Part shown: positions 1 through 13,800 of the stretch, in pieces
How positions within the stretch are numbered: position 1 is the stretch's first letter
Layout: every line of letters starts with the position of its first letter
Assembly (NCBI GenBank): GCA_021613375.1
Contig: CM038720.1
Coordinates: 42,580,114-42,644,113 of the forward strand
Length of the DNA stretch: 64,000 bases
Direction of reading: 5' to 3'
Source of the DNA: Megaleporinus macrocephalus
Lineage: Eukaryota > Chordata > Actinopteri > Characiformes > Anostomidae
The notes under the pieces: model-generated
Told to the model about the DNA's origin: nothing
Databases searched by the model: none
The model's input: only the letters and a program-made list of their open reading frames with translations
Program-made: the position numbers and the translations under genes

Positions 1-3000
1 TGTCTCCAGCAGGCAGCACAACACACCACCTATCAGCACGTAGTTCACTCACTCTCCACCTCCTCCAGCTATACAACACAAACTACACCCTCCAGCAGGC
101 AGCACAACACACCACCTACCAGCACGTAGTTCACTCTCTCTCCACCTCCTCCAGCTATACAACACAAACTACACCCTGTCTCCAGCAGGCAGCATAACAC
201 ACCACCTATCAGGACGTAGTTCACTCACTCTCCACCTCCTCCAGCTATACAACACAAACTACACCCTGTCTCCAGCAGGCAGCACAACACACCACCTATC
301 AGCACGTAGTTCACTCACTCTCCACCTCCTCCAGCTTTACAACACAAAACTACACCCTGTCTCCAGCAGGCAGCACAACACACCACCTACCAGCACGTAG
401 TTCACTCACTCTCCACCTCCTCCAGCTATACAACACAAACTACACCCTGTCTCCAGCAGGCAGCATAACACACCACCTATCAGCACGTAGTTCACTCACT
501 CTCCACCTCCTCCAGCTATACAACACAAACTACACCCTGTCTCCAGCAGGCAGCACAACACACCACCTACCAGCACGTAGTTCACTCACTCTCCACCTCC
601 TCCAGCTATACAACACAAAACTACACCCTGTCTCCAGCAGGCAGCATAACACACCACCTATCAGCACGTAGTTCACTCACTCTCCACCTCCTCCAGCTAT
701 ACAACACAAACTACACCCTGTCTCCAGCAGGCAGCATAACACACCACCTATCAGCACGTAGTTCACTCACTCTCCACCTCCTCCAGCTTTACAACACAAA
801 ACTACACCCTGTCTCCAGCAGGCAGCATAACACACCACCTACCAGCACGTAGTTCACTCACTCTCCACCTCCTCCAGCTATACAACACAAACTACACCCT
901 GTCTCCAGCAGGCAGCACAACACACCACCTATCAGCACGTAGTTCACTCACTCTCCACCTCCTCCAGCTATACAACACAAACTACACCCTCCAGCAGGCA
1001 GCACAACACACCACCTACCAGCACGTAGTTCACTCTCTCTCCACCTCCTCCAGCTATACAACACAAACTACACCCTGTCTCCAGCAGGCAGCATAACACA
1101 CCACCTATCAGGACGTAGTTCACTCACTCTCCACCTCCTCCAGCTATACAACACAAACTACACCCTGTCTCCAGCAGGCAGCACAACACACCACCTATCA
1201 GCACGTAGTTCACTCACTCTCCACCTCCTCCAGCTTTACAACACAAAACTACACCCTGTCTCCAGCAGGCAGCACAACACACCACCTACCAGCACGTAGT
1301 TCACTCACTCTCCACCTCCTCCAGCTATACAACACAAACTACACCCTGTCTCCAGCAGGCAGCATAACACACCACCTATCAGCACGTAGTTCACTCACTC
1401 TCCACCTCCTCCAGCTATACAACACAAACTACACCCTGTCTCCAGCAGGCAGCACAACACACCACCTACCAGCACGTAGTTCACTCACTCTCCACCTCCT
1501 CCAGCTAAACAACACAAACTACACCCTCCAGCAGGCAGCATAACACACCACCTACCAGCACGTAGTTCACTCACTCTCCACCTCCTCCAGCTATACAACA
1601 CAAAACTACACCCTGTCTCCAGCAGGCAGCATAACACACCACCTATCAGCACGTAGTTCACTCACTCTCCACCTCCTCCAGCTATACAACACAAACTACA
1701 CCCTCCAGCAGGCAGCATAACACACCACCTATCAGCACGTAGTTCACTCACTCTCCACCTCCTCCAGCTTTACAACAAAAACTACACCCTGTCTCCAGCA
1801 GGCAGCATAACACACCACCTATCAGCACGTAGTTCACTCACTCTCCACCTCCTCCAGCTATACAACACAAACTACACCCTGTCTCCAGCAGGCAGCACAA
1901 CACACCACCTACCAGCACGTAGTTCACTCCACTCTCCACCTCCTCCAGCTATACAACACAAACTACACCCTCCAGCAGGCAGCATAACACACCACCTATC
2001 AGCACGTAGTTCACTCACTCTCCACCTCCTCCAGCTTTACAACACAAAACTACACCCTGTCTCCAGCAGGCAGCATAACACACCACCTACCAGCACGTAG
2101 TTCACTCACTCTCCACCTCCTCCAGCTATACAACACAAACTACACCCTGTCTCCAGCAGGCAGCACAACACACCACCTACCAGCACGTAGTTCACTCACT
2201 CTCCACCTCCTCCAGCTATACAACACAAACTACACCCTCCAGCAGGCAGCATAACACACCACCTATCAGCACGTAGTTCACTCACTCTCCACCTCCTCCA
2301 GCTTTACAACACAAAACTACACCCTCCAGCAGGCAGCACAACACACCACCTACCAGCACGTAGTTCACTCACTCTCCACCTCCTCCAGCTATACAACACA
2401 AACTACACCCTGTCTCCAGCAGGCAGCATAACACACCACCTACCAGCACGTAGTTCACTCACTCTCCACCTCCTCCAGCTATACAACACAAACTACACCC
2501 TGTCTCCAGCAGGCAGCACAACACACCACCTACCAGCACGTAGTTCACTCACTCTCCACCTCCTCCAGCTATACAACACAAACTACACCCTCCAGCAGGC
2601 AGCATAACACACCACCTACCAGCACGTAGTTCACTCACTCTCCACCTCCTCCAGCTATACAACACAAAACTACACCCTGTCTCCAGCAGGCAGCACAACA
2701 CACCACCTATCAGCACGTAGTTCACTCACTCTCCACCTCCTCCAGCTATACAACACAAACTACACCCTGTCTCCAGCAGGCAGCACAACACACCACCTAC
2801 CAGCACGTAGTTCACTCACTCTCCACCTCCTCCAGCTATACAACACAAACTACACCCTCCAGCAGGCAGCATAACACACCACCTACCAGCACGTAGTTCA
2901 CTCACTCTCCACCTCCTCCAGCTATACAACACAAAACTACACCCTGTCTCCAGCAGGCAGCATAACACACCACCTATCAGCACGTAGTTCACTCACTCTC

Positions 3001-3110
3001 CACCTCCTCCAGCTATACAACACAAACTACACCCTGTCTCCAGCAGGCAGCATAACACACCACCTACCAGCACGTAGTTCACTCACTCTCCACCTCCTCC
3101 AGCTATAAAA
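1..3110. repeat. 90-bp satellite array
   Basis: About 34 head-to-tail copies of a unit of 90 bp, with 86-bp variants lacking 'tgtc' before 'tccagcagg'. Landmarks in each unit are 'ccagcaggcagca', 'cagcacgtagttcactcac' and 'cacctcctccagct'. Variants (tatc/tacc, agctata/agcttta) recur in the same order about 899 bp apart, so part of the array was duplicated as a block. No coding frame is supported. Confidence 0.97.
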
Positions 3111-3137
3111 CACAACTCAGCACTCTGGAGCTAAAAG

Positions 3138-4066
3138 ACACACACCTGAACTAATACAGACCCTCTACAACACACCTGGACTAATACAGACCCTCTACAA
3201 CACACCTGGACTAATACAGACCCTCTACAACACACCTGGACTAATACAGACCCTCTACAACACACCTGGACTAATACAGACCCTCTACAGCACACACCTG
3301 GACTAACACAGACCCTCTACAACACACACCTGAACTAATACAGACCCTCTACAGCACACACCTGGACTAACACAGACCCTCTACAACACACACCTGAACT
3401 AATACAGACCCTCTACAACACACCTGGACTAATACAGACCCTCTACAACACACACCTGGACTAATACAGACCCTCTACAACACACACCTGGACTAATACA
3501 GACCCTCTACAACACACCTGGACTAATACAGACCCTCTACAGCACACACCTGGACTAACACAGACCCTCTACAACACACACCTGGACTAATACAGACCCT
3601 CTACAACACACACCTGGACTAATACAGACCCTCTACAACACACCTGGACTAATACAGACCCTCTACAGCACACACCTGGACTAACACAGACCCTCTACAG
3701 CACACACCTGGACTAACACAGACCCTCTACAACACACACCTGGACTAATACAGACCCTCTACAACACACCTGGACTAATACAGACCCTCTACAACACACA
3801 CCTGGACTAACACAGACCCTCTACAACACACACCTGGACTAACACAGACCCTCTACAACACACACCTGGACTAATACAGACCCTCTACAACACACCTGGA
3901 CTAATACAGACCCTCTACAACACACACCTGGACTAATACAGACCCTCTACAACACACCTGGACTAATACAGACGCTCTACAACACACACCTGGACTAACA
4001 CAGACCCTCTACAACACACACCTGGACTAATACAGACCCTCTACAACACACACCTGAACCAATCCA
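3138..4066. repeat. 30-32 bp minisatellite
   Basis: Tandem copies of 'cacacctggactaatacag' followed by 'accctctacaa'. Length variation comes from an optional extra 'ca' and from aac/agc and taat/taac variants. It directly abuts the 90-bp satellite upstream and the transposase remnant downstream. Confidence 0.95.
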
Positions 4067-4118
4067 GACCCTCTTCACACGGTTTAGGAGAGTGTTTATG
4101 GGAATGTTGGACCGTTCT

Positions 4119-4457
4119 TCAAGAAGACCATCTGTGAGACACTGATGTTGGACGAGAAGGTCTGGCTCTCTGTCTCCGCTCTAATTCATCCCAAAGGTGT
4201 TCAATCAGGTTGAGGTCAGGACTCTGTGCAGGACAGTCAAGTTCTTCCACACCAAACTTCATGTCTTTATGGAGCTGCTCTGTGCACTGGTGGGCAGCCA
4301 TGTTGGAACAGGAAGGGGCCGTCCCCAAACTGTCAAAGCAGTCTGCATGGCGAGGTGGTGGTTTTATACACCAGTGGAAGTGGTTGGAACACCTGAACAC
4401 CAGGGTTGTGGGTGGGTGAGTGAACGCTTTTGGTAATTTAGTGTATTTATGCTGCAC
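4119..4457 (-). pseudogene. Tc1-like transposase remnant
   Basis: The minus strand encodes a short fragment. Its part at about 4155-4241 reads CPAQSPDLNLIEHLWDELE, the C-terminal signature of Tc1/mariner transposases (their third catalytic acidic residue lies in this kind of motif). No N-terminal HTH or upstream catalytic aspartates are present, so this is a dead fragment. A similar 'aggactctgtg..ccagtcaagttcttccacacca' stretch occurs at about 43004-43044, a second relic of the same family. Confidence 0.7.
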
Positions 4458-4730
4458 AGTTGGACCTTCTGCAGCAGGTTTGCATGTCTACTGAGCGGCG
4501 GGACTTTCCTCAAACCAGTTAAATAAACCAACTGCAGTTCCTCACCAAATTCATCCACCGTGTCCCATATTCACTTCCTGGATACTCTATTTACACATTC
4601 TTTGCATACTTCATGGAGAGCTGTTCTGTGGAAGAGGAACCAGCTCTGTACCTGTGAGGTGCTTCACTGTTGGGCTCAGTGAGCCGGTGATGGAGCAGCA
4701 CTGAGTCTTCATACCAGCAGAGTTTGTTGG

Positions 4731-4742
4731 TAAAGGATGATG
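4731..4742 (+). promoter_or_regulatory. translation start context
   Basis: An in-frame TAA at 4731-4733 lies two codons before ATG 4737, followed at once by a second in-frame ATG at 4740. The first ATG has A at -3, a favourable Kozak position. The upstream stop supports initiation here rather than further 5'. No TATA box or transcription start can be fixed from the sequence. Confidence 0.6.
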
Positions 4743-4836
4743 CGCCTTGATCTTCTCGGGTGGCACAGCAGGCGGTGGAGACGCGTGGATCACGTCCTGC
4801 TGTCTGTCCTGGTTCTGTTCCTGCTCTCTCTGGAAG
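4737..4836 (+). CDS. exon 1: signal peptide
   Basis: Starts at ATG 4737 and ends phase 1 at donor gtaaga. The peptide begins [16 protein letters not shown], a basic n-region, then a hydrophobic core [15 protein letters not shown]. This is a textbook cleavable signal sequence, as expected for a type of receptor with a large ectodomain. The long n-region (about 18 residues) is a little unusual. Confidence 0.75.
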
Positions 4837-7800
4837 GTAAGACCAGTAACACCAGACTACAGGAGGGTCATTACTCAGAACTAAGAGCTCATAATTATTA
4901 TTACTCATTATATTAGAATTTAGAATTAGAATTAGAATTAGAGATGTGTTTATCCTTTTCTCGGCAGTAGTTTCAATTAATGTTCACAGTTTTTATGGGT
5001 TTTACAACCAAATTCACAGCACCTGCCAGTCGACCTCTAAACAAAACCCAAAAAGGAACATACAGGTGTGTTTGTAGGACAGGTGGATGCTGAACGTCAC
5101 AGCCCTTGCTGTGCCCCCCATCCACAGTATCAGAGCCGTTATTATTTGAGCTGCATGTGCGCACTGGAACACTATAGCACTCAAATTGTGTTTAAAGCAT
5201 GTATGTGTTACAGGAAATAAAAAAATAAACACATCTTTCTAACAGGTGTATAATTAAAAACATGAGCTCTGCTTTAGTGACTAGTGTAACATTTACAGTG
5301 CTCTTAATAAAATAATAATAAATACCAGTTTAATTCTCACTTTAATTCTTAGAACTCACTGTCATTTAAAAAGTCATTTTAAACTCTTAATTTCTAACCA
5401 CATCCGCACGACCTGCCAGTGTTATATTTCATTTTAGTTGACAGTTTTATATTTTTAATATTTAGTTGTTCTTTTATTAATATATTTCCTTTTACCATTC
5501 TGTTATCTTGATTTTTAGTACTCTATTATTATTATTTTATTATTACTTTTTTTATGTTTTACTACCATATTTATGTACTTTAATTAACTTAATTTTTACT
5601 TTTGTGTAATTACGGATTTTAGTTTTGTATTCAGTTTTTATTTGTTTTTCTTATATAATTTTTTCTTACCTAATTTTGTCTCTGTTCTTATTGTTTCTTT
5701 TACATTGAACTCATTAAATTTATTTTCAATCCCTTTTTGTTTAGCAATTGTAATTTTCGGCGAAATTGTAAACAAAGGTCGCTTTTAATGTGCTCCCGAG
5801 AAAAAAAAAGATTTTAAAAATAGATATCTGGTTGTGGAATAAATATTATATTATTTAAATGTTATGTTATAAATATTATATTATGTTAATACATGAGCCC
5901 TGCTTTACAGTTCAGTGACTAACATGTTCTGTGCTCTTATTAATCTGTATCAAACACTAAACTCTTTAAAGTGTAATTAGTAATTAATACTATGTTATTA
6001 TGCTATTGTGTATAATTATGTTCCTTACACTGGACTGTGTTTGTAGGTGAACAAAATCAAAGTTCTTACCTTAAACTTTCAATCACATTTTAAAACAAGG
6101 CAGAAATGTTCACTCTAAGAAATGAAACGCTATATTTACTTAATCTAGTTAATCTAGTCAACTGGTCCCACAAATCTTGGTTGCTTAAATCAGCAAAAAT
6201 AATAAACAATTAATTGCAACAATATATTCTAAGTAAATCTAAGTAAAATTGTTTTAATTAAATGCAACATTATGGAGTTATGTTAAATTAATATAACATT
6301 GTTATCTTGAATTTACTTACAACAGGTTAAATTAACTTGGCATGATTAAGTTCTATTTACCGAACGCAAATAAGCTAAATTAATGTTTTAGGTTTATGTT
6401 GATTGCATTTAATGACCTGGTTTGTTCCATTTAAGGCTGTAGGTCAAATAAATACAACTTAAGTCACATTAATTCACCTGACTTTATTAAACATTCAGGT
6501 TCAGAAACAGTGAGGAATCTGTCAAACCTGACATTTTGCCAAAAGTTACTCAATTTTTTTTTCAACATTTTAACATTTTTTTACAATTACGTTAATTGAG
6601 ACCATCATGAATCAAAGACAATATGTAAAAAACCCTGCTACTTAATACATAAACAAATGCAAATTAAGCACAAATTTACAAACTGAAAATGTACTTTCAA
6701 AACAAATAGTCCAAAATATACATAAATTAAATAAATAAAACATTTATTTAAGAGGTTGTGAATCTCTTCATTATTATTCCACTAAAGTTGAATACTGTTC
6801 TATTTCCAAACGTGAATTGAACCTTAAAACTGCAAAGTACCTGCAAGCTAGGTATGTCTCCAATAAAAACCTGAACACATGAACACTGAGGAAATTTCAA
6901 ACAGTTATCAATACAACACAAGTAAAAAAAAAAAAACCAAAAACCTATACCAATCAACACTAACCTAGCATCAATGACATTTGAGATAGCTTCAACAATA
7001 TCAAAATTGGCTGTCTGTCCAAACTGGTTTTGGATCCAGCTCAGAAAACAAGAGTTGTTCAATTTACAGTTACATGTGCTCATGGTAAAAATGTCTATAG
7101 ATTGATTGTTTTGTCCAGCAGCAGACCAAAATCCAAAAACATTACTTCTGCTCAAGCAAGAGTCAACAGAAGTCTAAGTCCACGTCCAGTCTCGACTACT
7201 GCAGTTGATTTTACTGCATTTTAATCTTCGGGGACCTGCACCTGAGAGAGCTTGTTCCCATCCAACTCCCATCACCTTCTGAAGAAATTCAAACATTCAT
7301 CACAGCTGAGAACTTGAAACATTGCTGAAACATTGCAGATATTACAAATCAACCGGAATGTGTTCCATATGTTTCACATTGTTTTGTCCAGCATTAGTCC
7401 AAAATCCAAAGACACAGTTTATTTCCTTACCCAAGTAAAAGTCAACAGAGGTCGTATCTACTGTACGTGATTTCACTCATGCAGCTTGTTTTTGAGGACC
7501 TGCACTTTATGGGAGAGCTTGTTTCCATCCAGTTCCATCAACACTTTCTGAAGAATGTCCTTGGTCCAGGTCCTCAAGTTTAAACTGTAGATCAAGCCAA
7601 GCAAGTCTGCACATCCATTTGCCACAGCTCCCAAATCTTGCAGGACTCTACATCCCTCAATAACTGTGCCAACATCTTCAGGTACATCTGTAGAGTCTGC
7701 TCCCTCGTGTCAGATGACGTAGACGCCCAAAACCATTTTCTCCTTTTCTCTCACCGAACCAAGATCAACATCCTGAACGACAGAAAAAAATATTATTAAT

Positions 7801-10800
7801 TCTTTACCATGACACGGAGTAATAACTGCCCCTTATTTTGTCCAGCTAACTGTATAAACCCAAAACATCCTCAGTTTACAAACGCTCTACTCTACAAGAC
7901 TGTAAAAGTGATCAAACGTATCTTTGAAAAGGCACACAGCAGCCAAGCCGTTGTAGTTCAGCCAGCCAGAAAGAAATGAAAGAACGAATGTATAAACTGC
8001 TGCCTCTTTTTGGTTGATGATTAATTCTATGAACCATTTGTCTCTTTTTTGTAAAATTTAATGCTGTATTACTGGCCAGATCAGATTAGCATAACATGCA
8101 AATACTAGCACTTACTCAGTTACAAGTGAAAAGGTTGCTGAGGCTATAAATTAGCAAGAATTTCCAGGATAAGCCGTACAGATAGTTTGGTTAAATTAAG
8201 AATGTAACAAACATGTTTAATAAAAAGTTATATGATTTTTATTAAGATATATTTTCTGTACCAGTTGCGCTCTAGCTGATGAATATTGCAACTTACCAAG
8301 TTCTCCTCCATAAGGCCGTCAGACCTTTCATTCAAGTAGACGCACAGAGCTTTTAGGATTCATTCCCGTCGCACTTCAACACTGAACAAGTCTTTCTAAA
8401 TGCACTAAATGTTCCAGAGTTAGGTTTCTTTTTTATATCTACAGGGTACGTCAGACGTCACAGGACTCCCTTTTGTTTCAGAAACGAACAGAAAATGACA
8501 TCTAAATACCTGAATACTTACCTGAGTAAAATAACAGAAACTGACACCCTAGGTCATCTTTCACGAACCGCTGTCAGGTAATGCAGAGCATTTAGGTCAA
8601 TTTTTTAATATTTAGAATTTAGAATTACAATTAGCCAAATGTGTTTTGCACGCAGCAGAATTTGACCTCCGCATTTAAACCCATCCGTGCAGTGAAACAC
8701 CAACATCTACACACACTAGTGAACACACACTAGGGGGCGGTGAGCACACGTGCCCGAAGCGGTGAGCAGCCCTATCCCCGGCACCCGGGGAGCAGTTGGC
8801 GTTAGGTGCCTTGCTCAAGGGCACTACAGTGACTTGCTGGTCCTGGGGATCGAACCGGCGACCTTCAGGCCACGACTGCCCAAAGGGTGTCCTGTGACTT
8901 TTGACTCACCCTGTATTACAGAAGAAGTGAGCAGGAGAGAAATATATATATATGGGGTAATGAGTCGGAATTAAGGAAAGAGTTAATGAAGTACAGTTGA
9001 AACCAAAGAGTACCATATACCTTAGCCACATTCATCAAAAATTAGTTTTTTTATGTCCATTGTCCATTTGGAAAACCTATTTGCACACAAACTTCCTGGC
9101 TGATGTCTTGAGCTTTAATATCTCCACATAATTTTCCTTCCTCGTAATCTATTTTGAGATGACATTAAGACCCCTGTGCTTCAGTTGAGAGGGTACTCTT
9201 TAGCGGGCAGGTCACCCCTAATGGCCAGAATGAACATTGTTATGTATGGAGGATAAAGGAGGAGGCTTGCAAGCCAAACAATATGGGAAAAAATAAAAAT
9301 AAATAAAAAATGTGTGCTAGGACTAAATATCAGGAACTGTAAAACCAGTTTTAATGAATGTGGCCACCTTATGTCCCGCCCCCAAACTGTCAGAACCACC
9401 CCCTCTGAAAACTCGAACGCAATAATTTCTCTCTGACTGTATTGTATTTTTTTCTCCTTTAAAAAACATTAAAGGAGAAATAAAGACAGAGTGTGTTTAC
9501 AGGTTTATGAAAATTGCATGTGCGTTTTTTTCTGTGCCGAGTTTCAAACTTACGCTCACGAGTGAAACAGTTACGCGGGCGAAATGTTAAAACGTGCAGC
9601 TTTAAATTTTCACCTCATATTTTTCCCTTTCGTTTCTGAAATAAAAGGGTGTCCAGAGACTTTTGACATACCCTGTATATTCGAGTGCTTTTTTCCACCT
9701 TAAATGACACAGTGGTGACGTTCAGCCAGCTGTTACTCTTATCTTCTGTAGCGGAGGTCCAGCCTCAAGTGTACTGTTTAAAAAGTACAGTTAGAGTCAG
9801 AATTAGTTCTGAAGGAATTGAAATGAAAATAAAACTAAAGACGTTACAAGCGAACCTGAGTTTGTTGATGGAATATTTGCAGATATGATCTGGTGTGTGA
9901 AAAATACATACTGACTCCTGAAGCAATTCGTTTTTTGTCCTGAACGCCATCAAACTGTACAGCAGAGTCCAAAAAACTGAATAACACTTATCTGTCTCAG
10001 TGTACCGTTTTTAAAATCACTGTGATGGACGACTAACATTGAAAACGAGACCCTCCTGTGAGATCATCGCCCACTCTTGGGGGTGAAAATGGCGTCTGTG
10101 CTCACCTCATAAATACCGCGCATGGGCAAAATTGCGAGTACGGAAAGCGCGATGGGACAGTGTACCTCTTCAGCTCAAGGGCTAGTGCGATTAAAGTGAG
10201 TTGATTACATTGGTTTAAAATCTCATACTATTATTTTAATTAGAGATGGAAGGATGGATTGGCTGTGTATCGGTATCAGATGATTTTTAACTCAAAATAT
10301 GTGATCAGCCGATATTTCGCCGATCGATGGCGTTAAACAAATGAGCCTAATTTCTGTATTTCCAGCGTTTCATCCAGGAAGAGGAGACCTCCCTGAAACC
10401 CCCTCCAGCCAGGTCCCTGCAATTCCAATCTGAACCACTAGGTGGAAATACATACCATTTCATTTTCCACAGACTGACTAAAGCAGCGGCCTCGGCAGAA
10501 CAGTTTAAACGTTCACCGCATGTACGGAAAGAAAACATCGTCCGTCTGTCAGTTTGTGCAGTTGTTTACCGTATGTGACTGTAAAATTATTAACCCAGAA
10601 ACCCGTACAGACCAGATCTGACCGGTACGAACAGAACAGCAGCAGAAACAGCCAGAGAGCTAAAGAACCACAGCCAGAGTGATTGAGTTTATAGTTCTAG
10701 ATAAGATACTTTTCAGATGTAGCTCTTCTGGAGCTTATCAAGCCGTTTACTCCCACATACACCAACTTCTAATTTAGTTTAAAATATTATACTGTTTCAT

Positions 10801-13800
10801 ACGAGCTCGTTAAAAATGGTAATAAACCTGTTTAGACCATGTTAATGACTTGCTTGAGCTAGTAATTTAATACAGCCCCGCCCTCGATCGGTATCGGCTA
10901 TTGGCCGATTGCGTTGAAAGGTGATTGGCGATCGGAATCGGCCTCAAAAACGCTGATCGGTCCATCTCTAATTTTTTTTTTATTATTTCTATTTTTTCCC
11001 TTATTGTGTCTGGCTTCACTTACTAGGTATACTGTTATGTGCCATGTTTGTATATAACCATGCCCCCAAGCTCAGCTGAAATAATAACCCCCCCCCACCC
11101 CCCCTCTCTGTGGTAAAGAGGCTACACAAACAAGAATACTTACTGAAGAGTCTGTGTTTTTTTAAGAACCTCCTAATTTACACAGTCCTGTGCCCTTGCA
11201 TGTGTGGGGGTGCGTGCACAGGACAAGGCATACAAGGTTCTGGTTGCTTTGGTTTACCACAGACTTTACAGAGCTGGTGTGTTTATTTCACTCCAGCCAC
11301 GATCACCACTATCACCATTGTGGTATGCAAAGAGGTTTGAAACACAATATGTTTTGTTTTGCTTTCTGTTCCACTGAATCTCGCTGGAACTCTGAGCTCG
11401 TCTATAAACGTCCACTCCTGAGCACTGACACGATACACAGCAGTGACACTGAAGTGTTTAAACACTGATCCACTCACACCAGCACAACACACACTAACAC
11501 ACCACCACCAGTATCACTGCAGCGCTGAGAATGATCCACCTCCCTAATAGTATCTGCTCTGTGGTGGTCCTGATCATTAAAGAACAGAGTAATAAAGTAT
11601 ACAGAGAATCAGATGAACTACAGTCTGTAAGTGTAGCTCCTGTATGGTCAGTGGAGCTGATACAGTGGACAGTGAGTGGAGGTCCTGTATGGTCAGTGGA
11701 GCTGATACAGTGGACAGTGAGTGGAGGTCCTGTATGGTCAGTGGAGCTGATACAGTGGACAGTGAGTGGAGGTCCTGTATGGTCAGTGGAGCTGATACAG
11801 TGGACAGTGAGTGGAGGTCCTGTATGGTCAGTGGAGCTGATACAGTGGACAGTGAGTGGAGGTCCTGTATGGTCAGTGGAGCTGATACAGTGGACAGTGA
11901 GTGGAGGTCCTGTATGGTCAGTGGAGCTGATACAGTGGACAGTGAGTGGAGGTCCTGTATGGTCAGTGGAGCTGATACAGTGGACAGTGAGTGGAGGTCC
12001 TGTATGGTCAGTGGAGCTGATACAGTGGACAGTGAGTGGAGCTCCTGTATGGTCAGTGGAGCTGATACAGTGGACAGTGAGGGGAGGTCCTGTATGGTCA
12101 GTGGAGCTGATACAGTGGACAGTGAGTGTAGCTCCTGTATGGTCAGTGGAGCTGATACAGTGGACAGTGAGTGGAGGTCCTGTATGGTCAGTGGAGCTGA
12201 TACAGTGGACAGTGAGTGAAGGTCCTGTATGGTCAGTGGAGCTGATCCAGTGGACAGTGAGTGGAGGTCCTGTATGGTCAGTGGAGCTGATACAGTGGAC
12301 AGTGAGTGTAGGTCCTGTATGGTCAGTGGAGCTGATACAGTGGACAGTGAGTGGAGGTCCTGTATGGTCAGTGGAGCTGATACAGTGGACAGTGAGTGTA
12401 GGTCCTGTATGGTCAGTGGAGCTGATACAGTGGACAGTGAGTGGAGGTCCTGTATGGTCAGTGGAGCTGATACAGTGGACAGTGAGTGGAGGTCCTGTAT
12501 GGTCAGTAGAGCTGATACAGTGGACAGTGAGTGGAGCTCCTGTATGGTCAGTGGAGCTGATACAGTGGACAGTGAGTGTAGGTCCTGTATGGTCAGCGGA
12601 GCTGATACAGTGAACAGTGAGTGGAGGTCCTGTATGGTCAGCGGAGCTGATACAGTGGACAGTGAGTGGAGGTCCTGTATGGTCAGTGGAGCTGATACAG
12701 TGGACAGTGAGTGGAGGTCCTGTATGGTCAGTGGAGCTGATACAGTGGACAGTGAGTGGAGGCCCTGTATGGTCAGTGGAGCTGATACAGTGGACAGTGA
12801 GTGGAGGTCCTGTATGGTCAGTGGAGCTGATACAGTGGACAGTGAGTGGAGGTCCTGTATGGTCAGTGGAGCTGATACAGTGGACAGTGAGTGGAGGTCC
12901 TGTATGGTCAGTGGAGCTGAGACAGTGGACAGTGAGTGTAGGTCCTGTATGGTCAGTGGAGCTGATACAGTGGACAGTGAGTGGAGGTCCTGTATGGTCA
13001 GTGGAGCTGATACAGTGGACAGTGAGTGGAGGTCCTGTATGGTCAGTGGAGCTGATACAGTGGACAGTGAGTGGAGGTCCTGTATGGTCAGTGGAGCTGA
13101 TACAGTGGACAGTGAGTGGAGGTCCTGTATGGTCAGTGGAGCTGATACAGTGGACAGTGAGTGGAGCTCCTGTATGGTCAGTGGAGCTGATACAGTGGAC
13201 AGTGAGTGGAGGTCCTGTATGGTCAGTGGAGCTGATACAGTGGACAGTGAGTGGAGGTCCTGTATGGTCAGTGGAGCTGATACAGTGGACAGTGAGTGGA
13301 GGTCCTGTATGGTCAGTGGAGCTGATACAGTGGACAGTGAGTGGACATTTAGGGAGGTGGTTTTAATATTATGGGTTTAAATCTTCCTCTTTCTTCGTCT
13401 TAAAGGTTCAGGAGCCGAAAATAAAACATGGACCACTACATCACCTGCACAGGACACGTCAGTGACCTCAACCTCACTGACCTCAACCTCACTGACCACA
13501 GAGGCTGAAACAGGTGGGAGAATCACATACGGTGGCATTTGTTGCACAACCGTAAACAATGTCCGCTAGAAATATTATATAAAGAGACATGTGCTTAATC
13601 TGCTCAGTTCAGTCATCGTAGAGTTTAATGAGGTGTTTATAATAATATGAAGAGCTCTCTCTGTCCTTCAGTCACATCCACGTCAACATTAGTGGACAGG
13701 ACAATGACTACGACCTTACTGACCACAGCTGTGTCCAATACAACAACAGGTGAGTGTTGTATTTTGATGGTCTGGTGTAGGGCTGAAACGATTCCTCGAG

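Noticed and set aside
11531..13380. Plus-strand frames of 190-383 residues ([15 protein letters not shown] / [15 protein letters not shown])
   Set aside because: 45-bp minisatellite inside a MITE. The same unit occurs elsewhere in both orientations.
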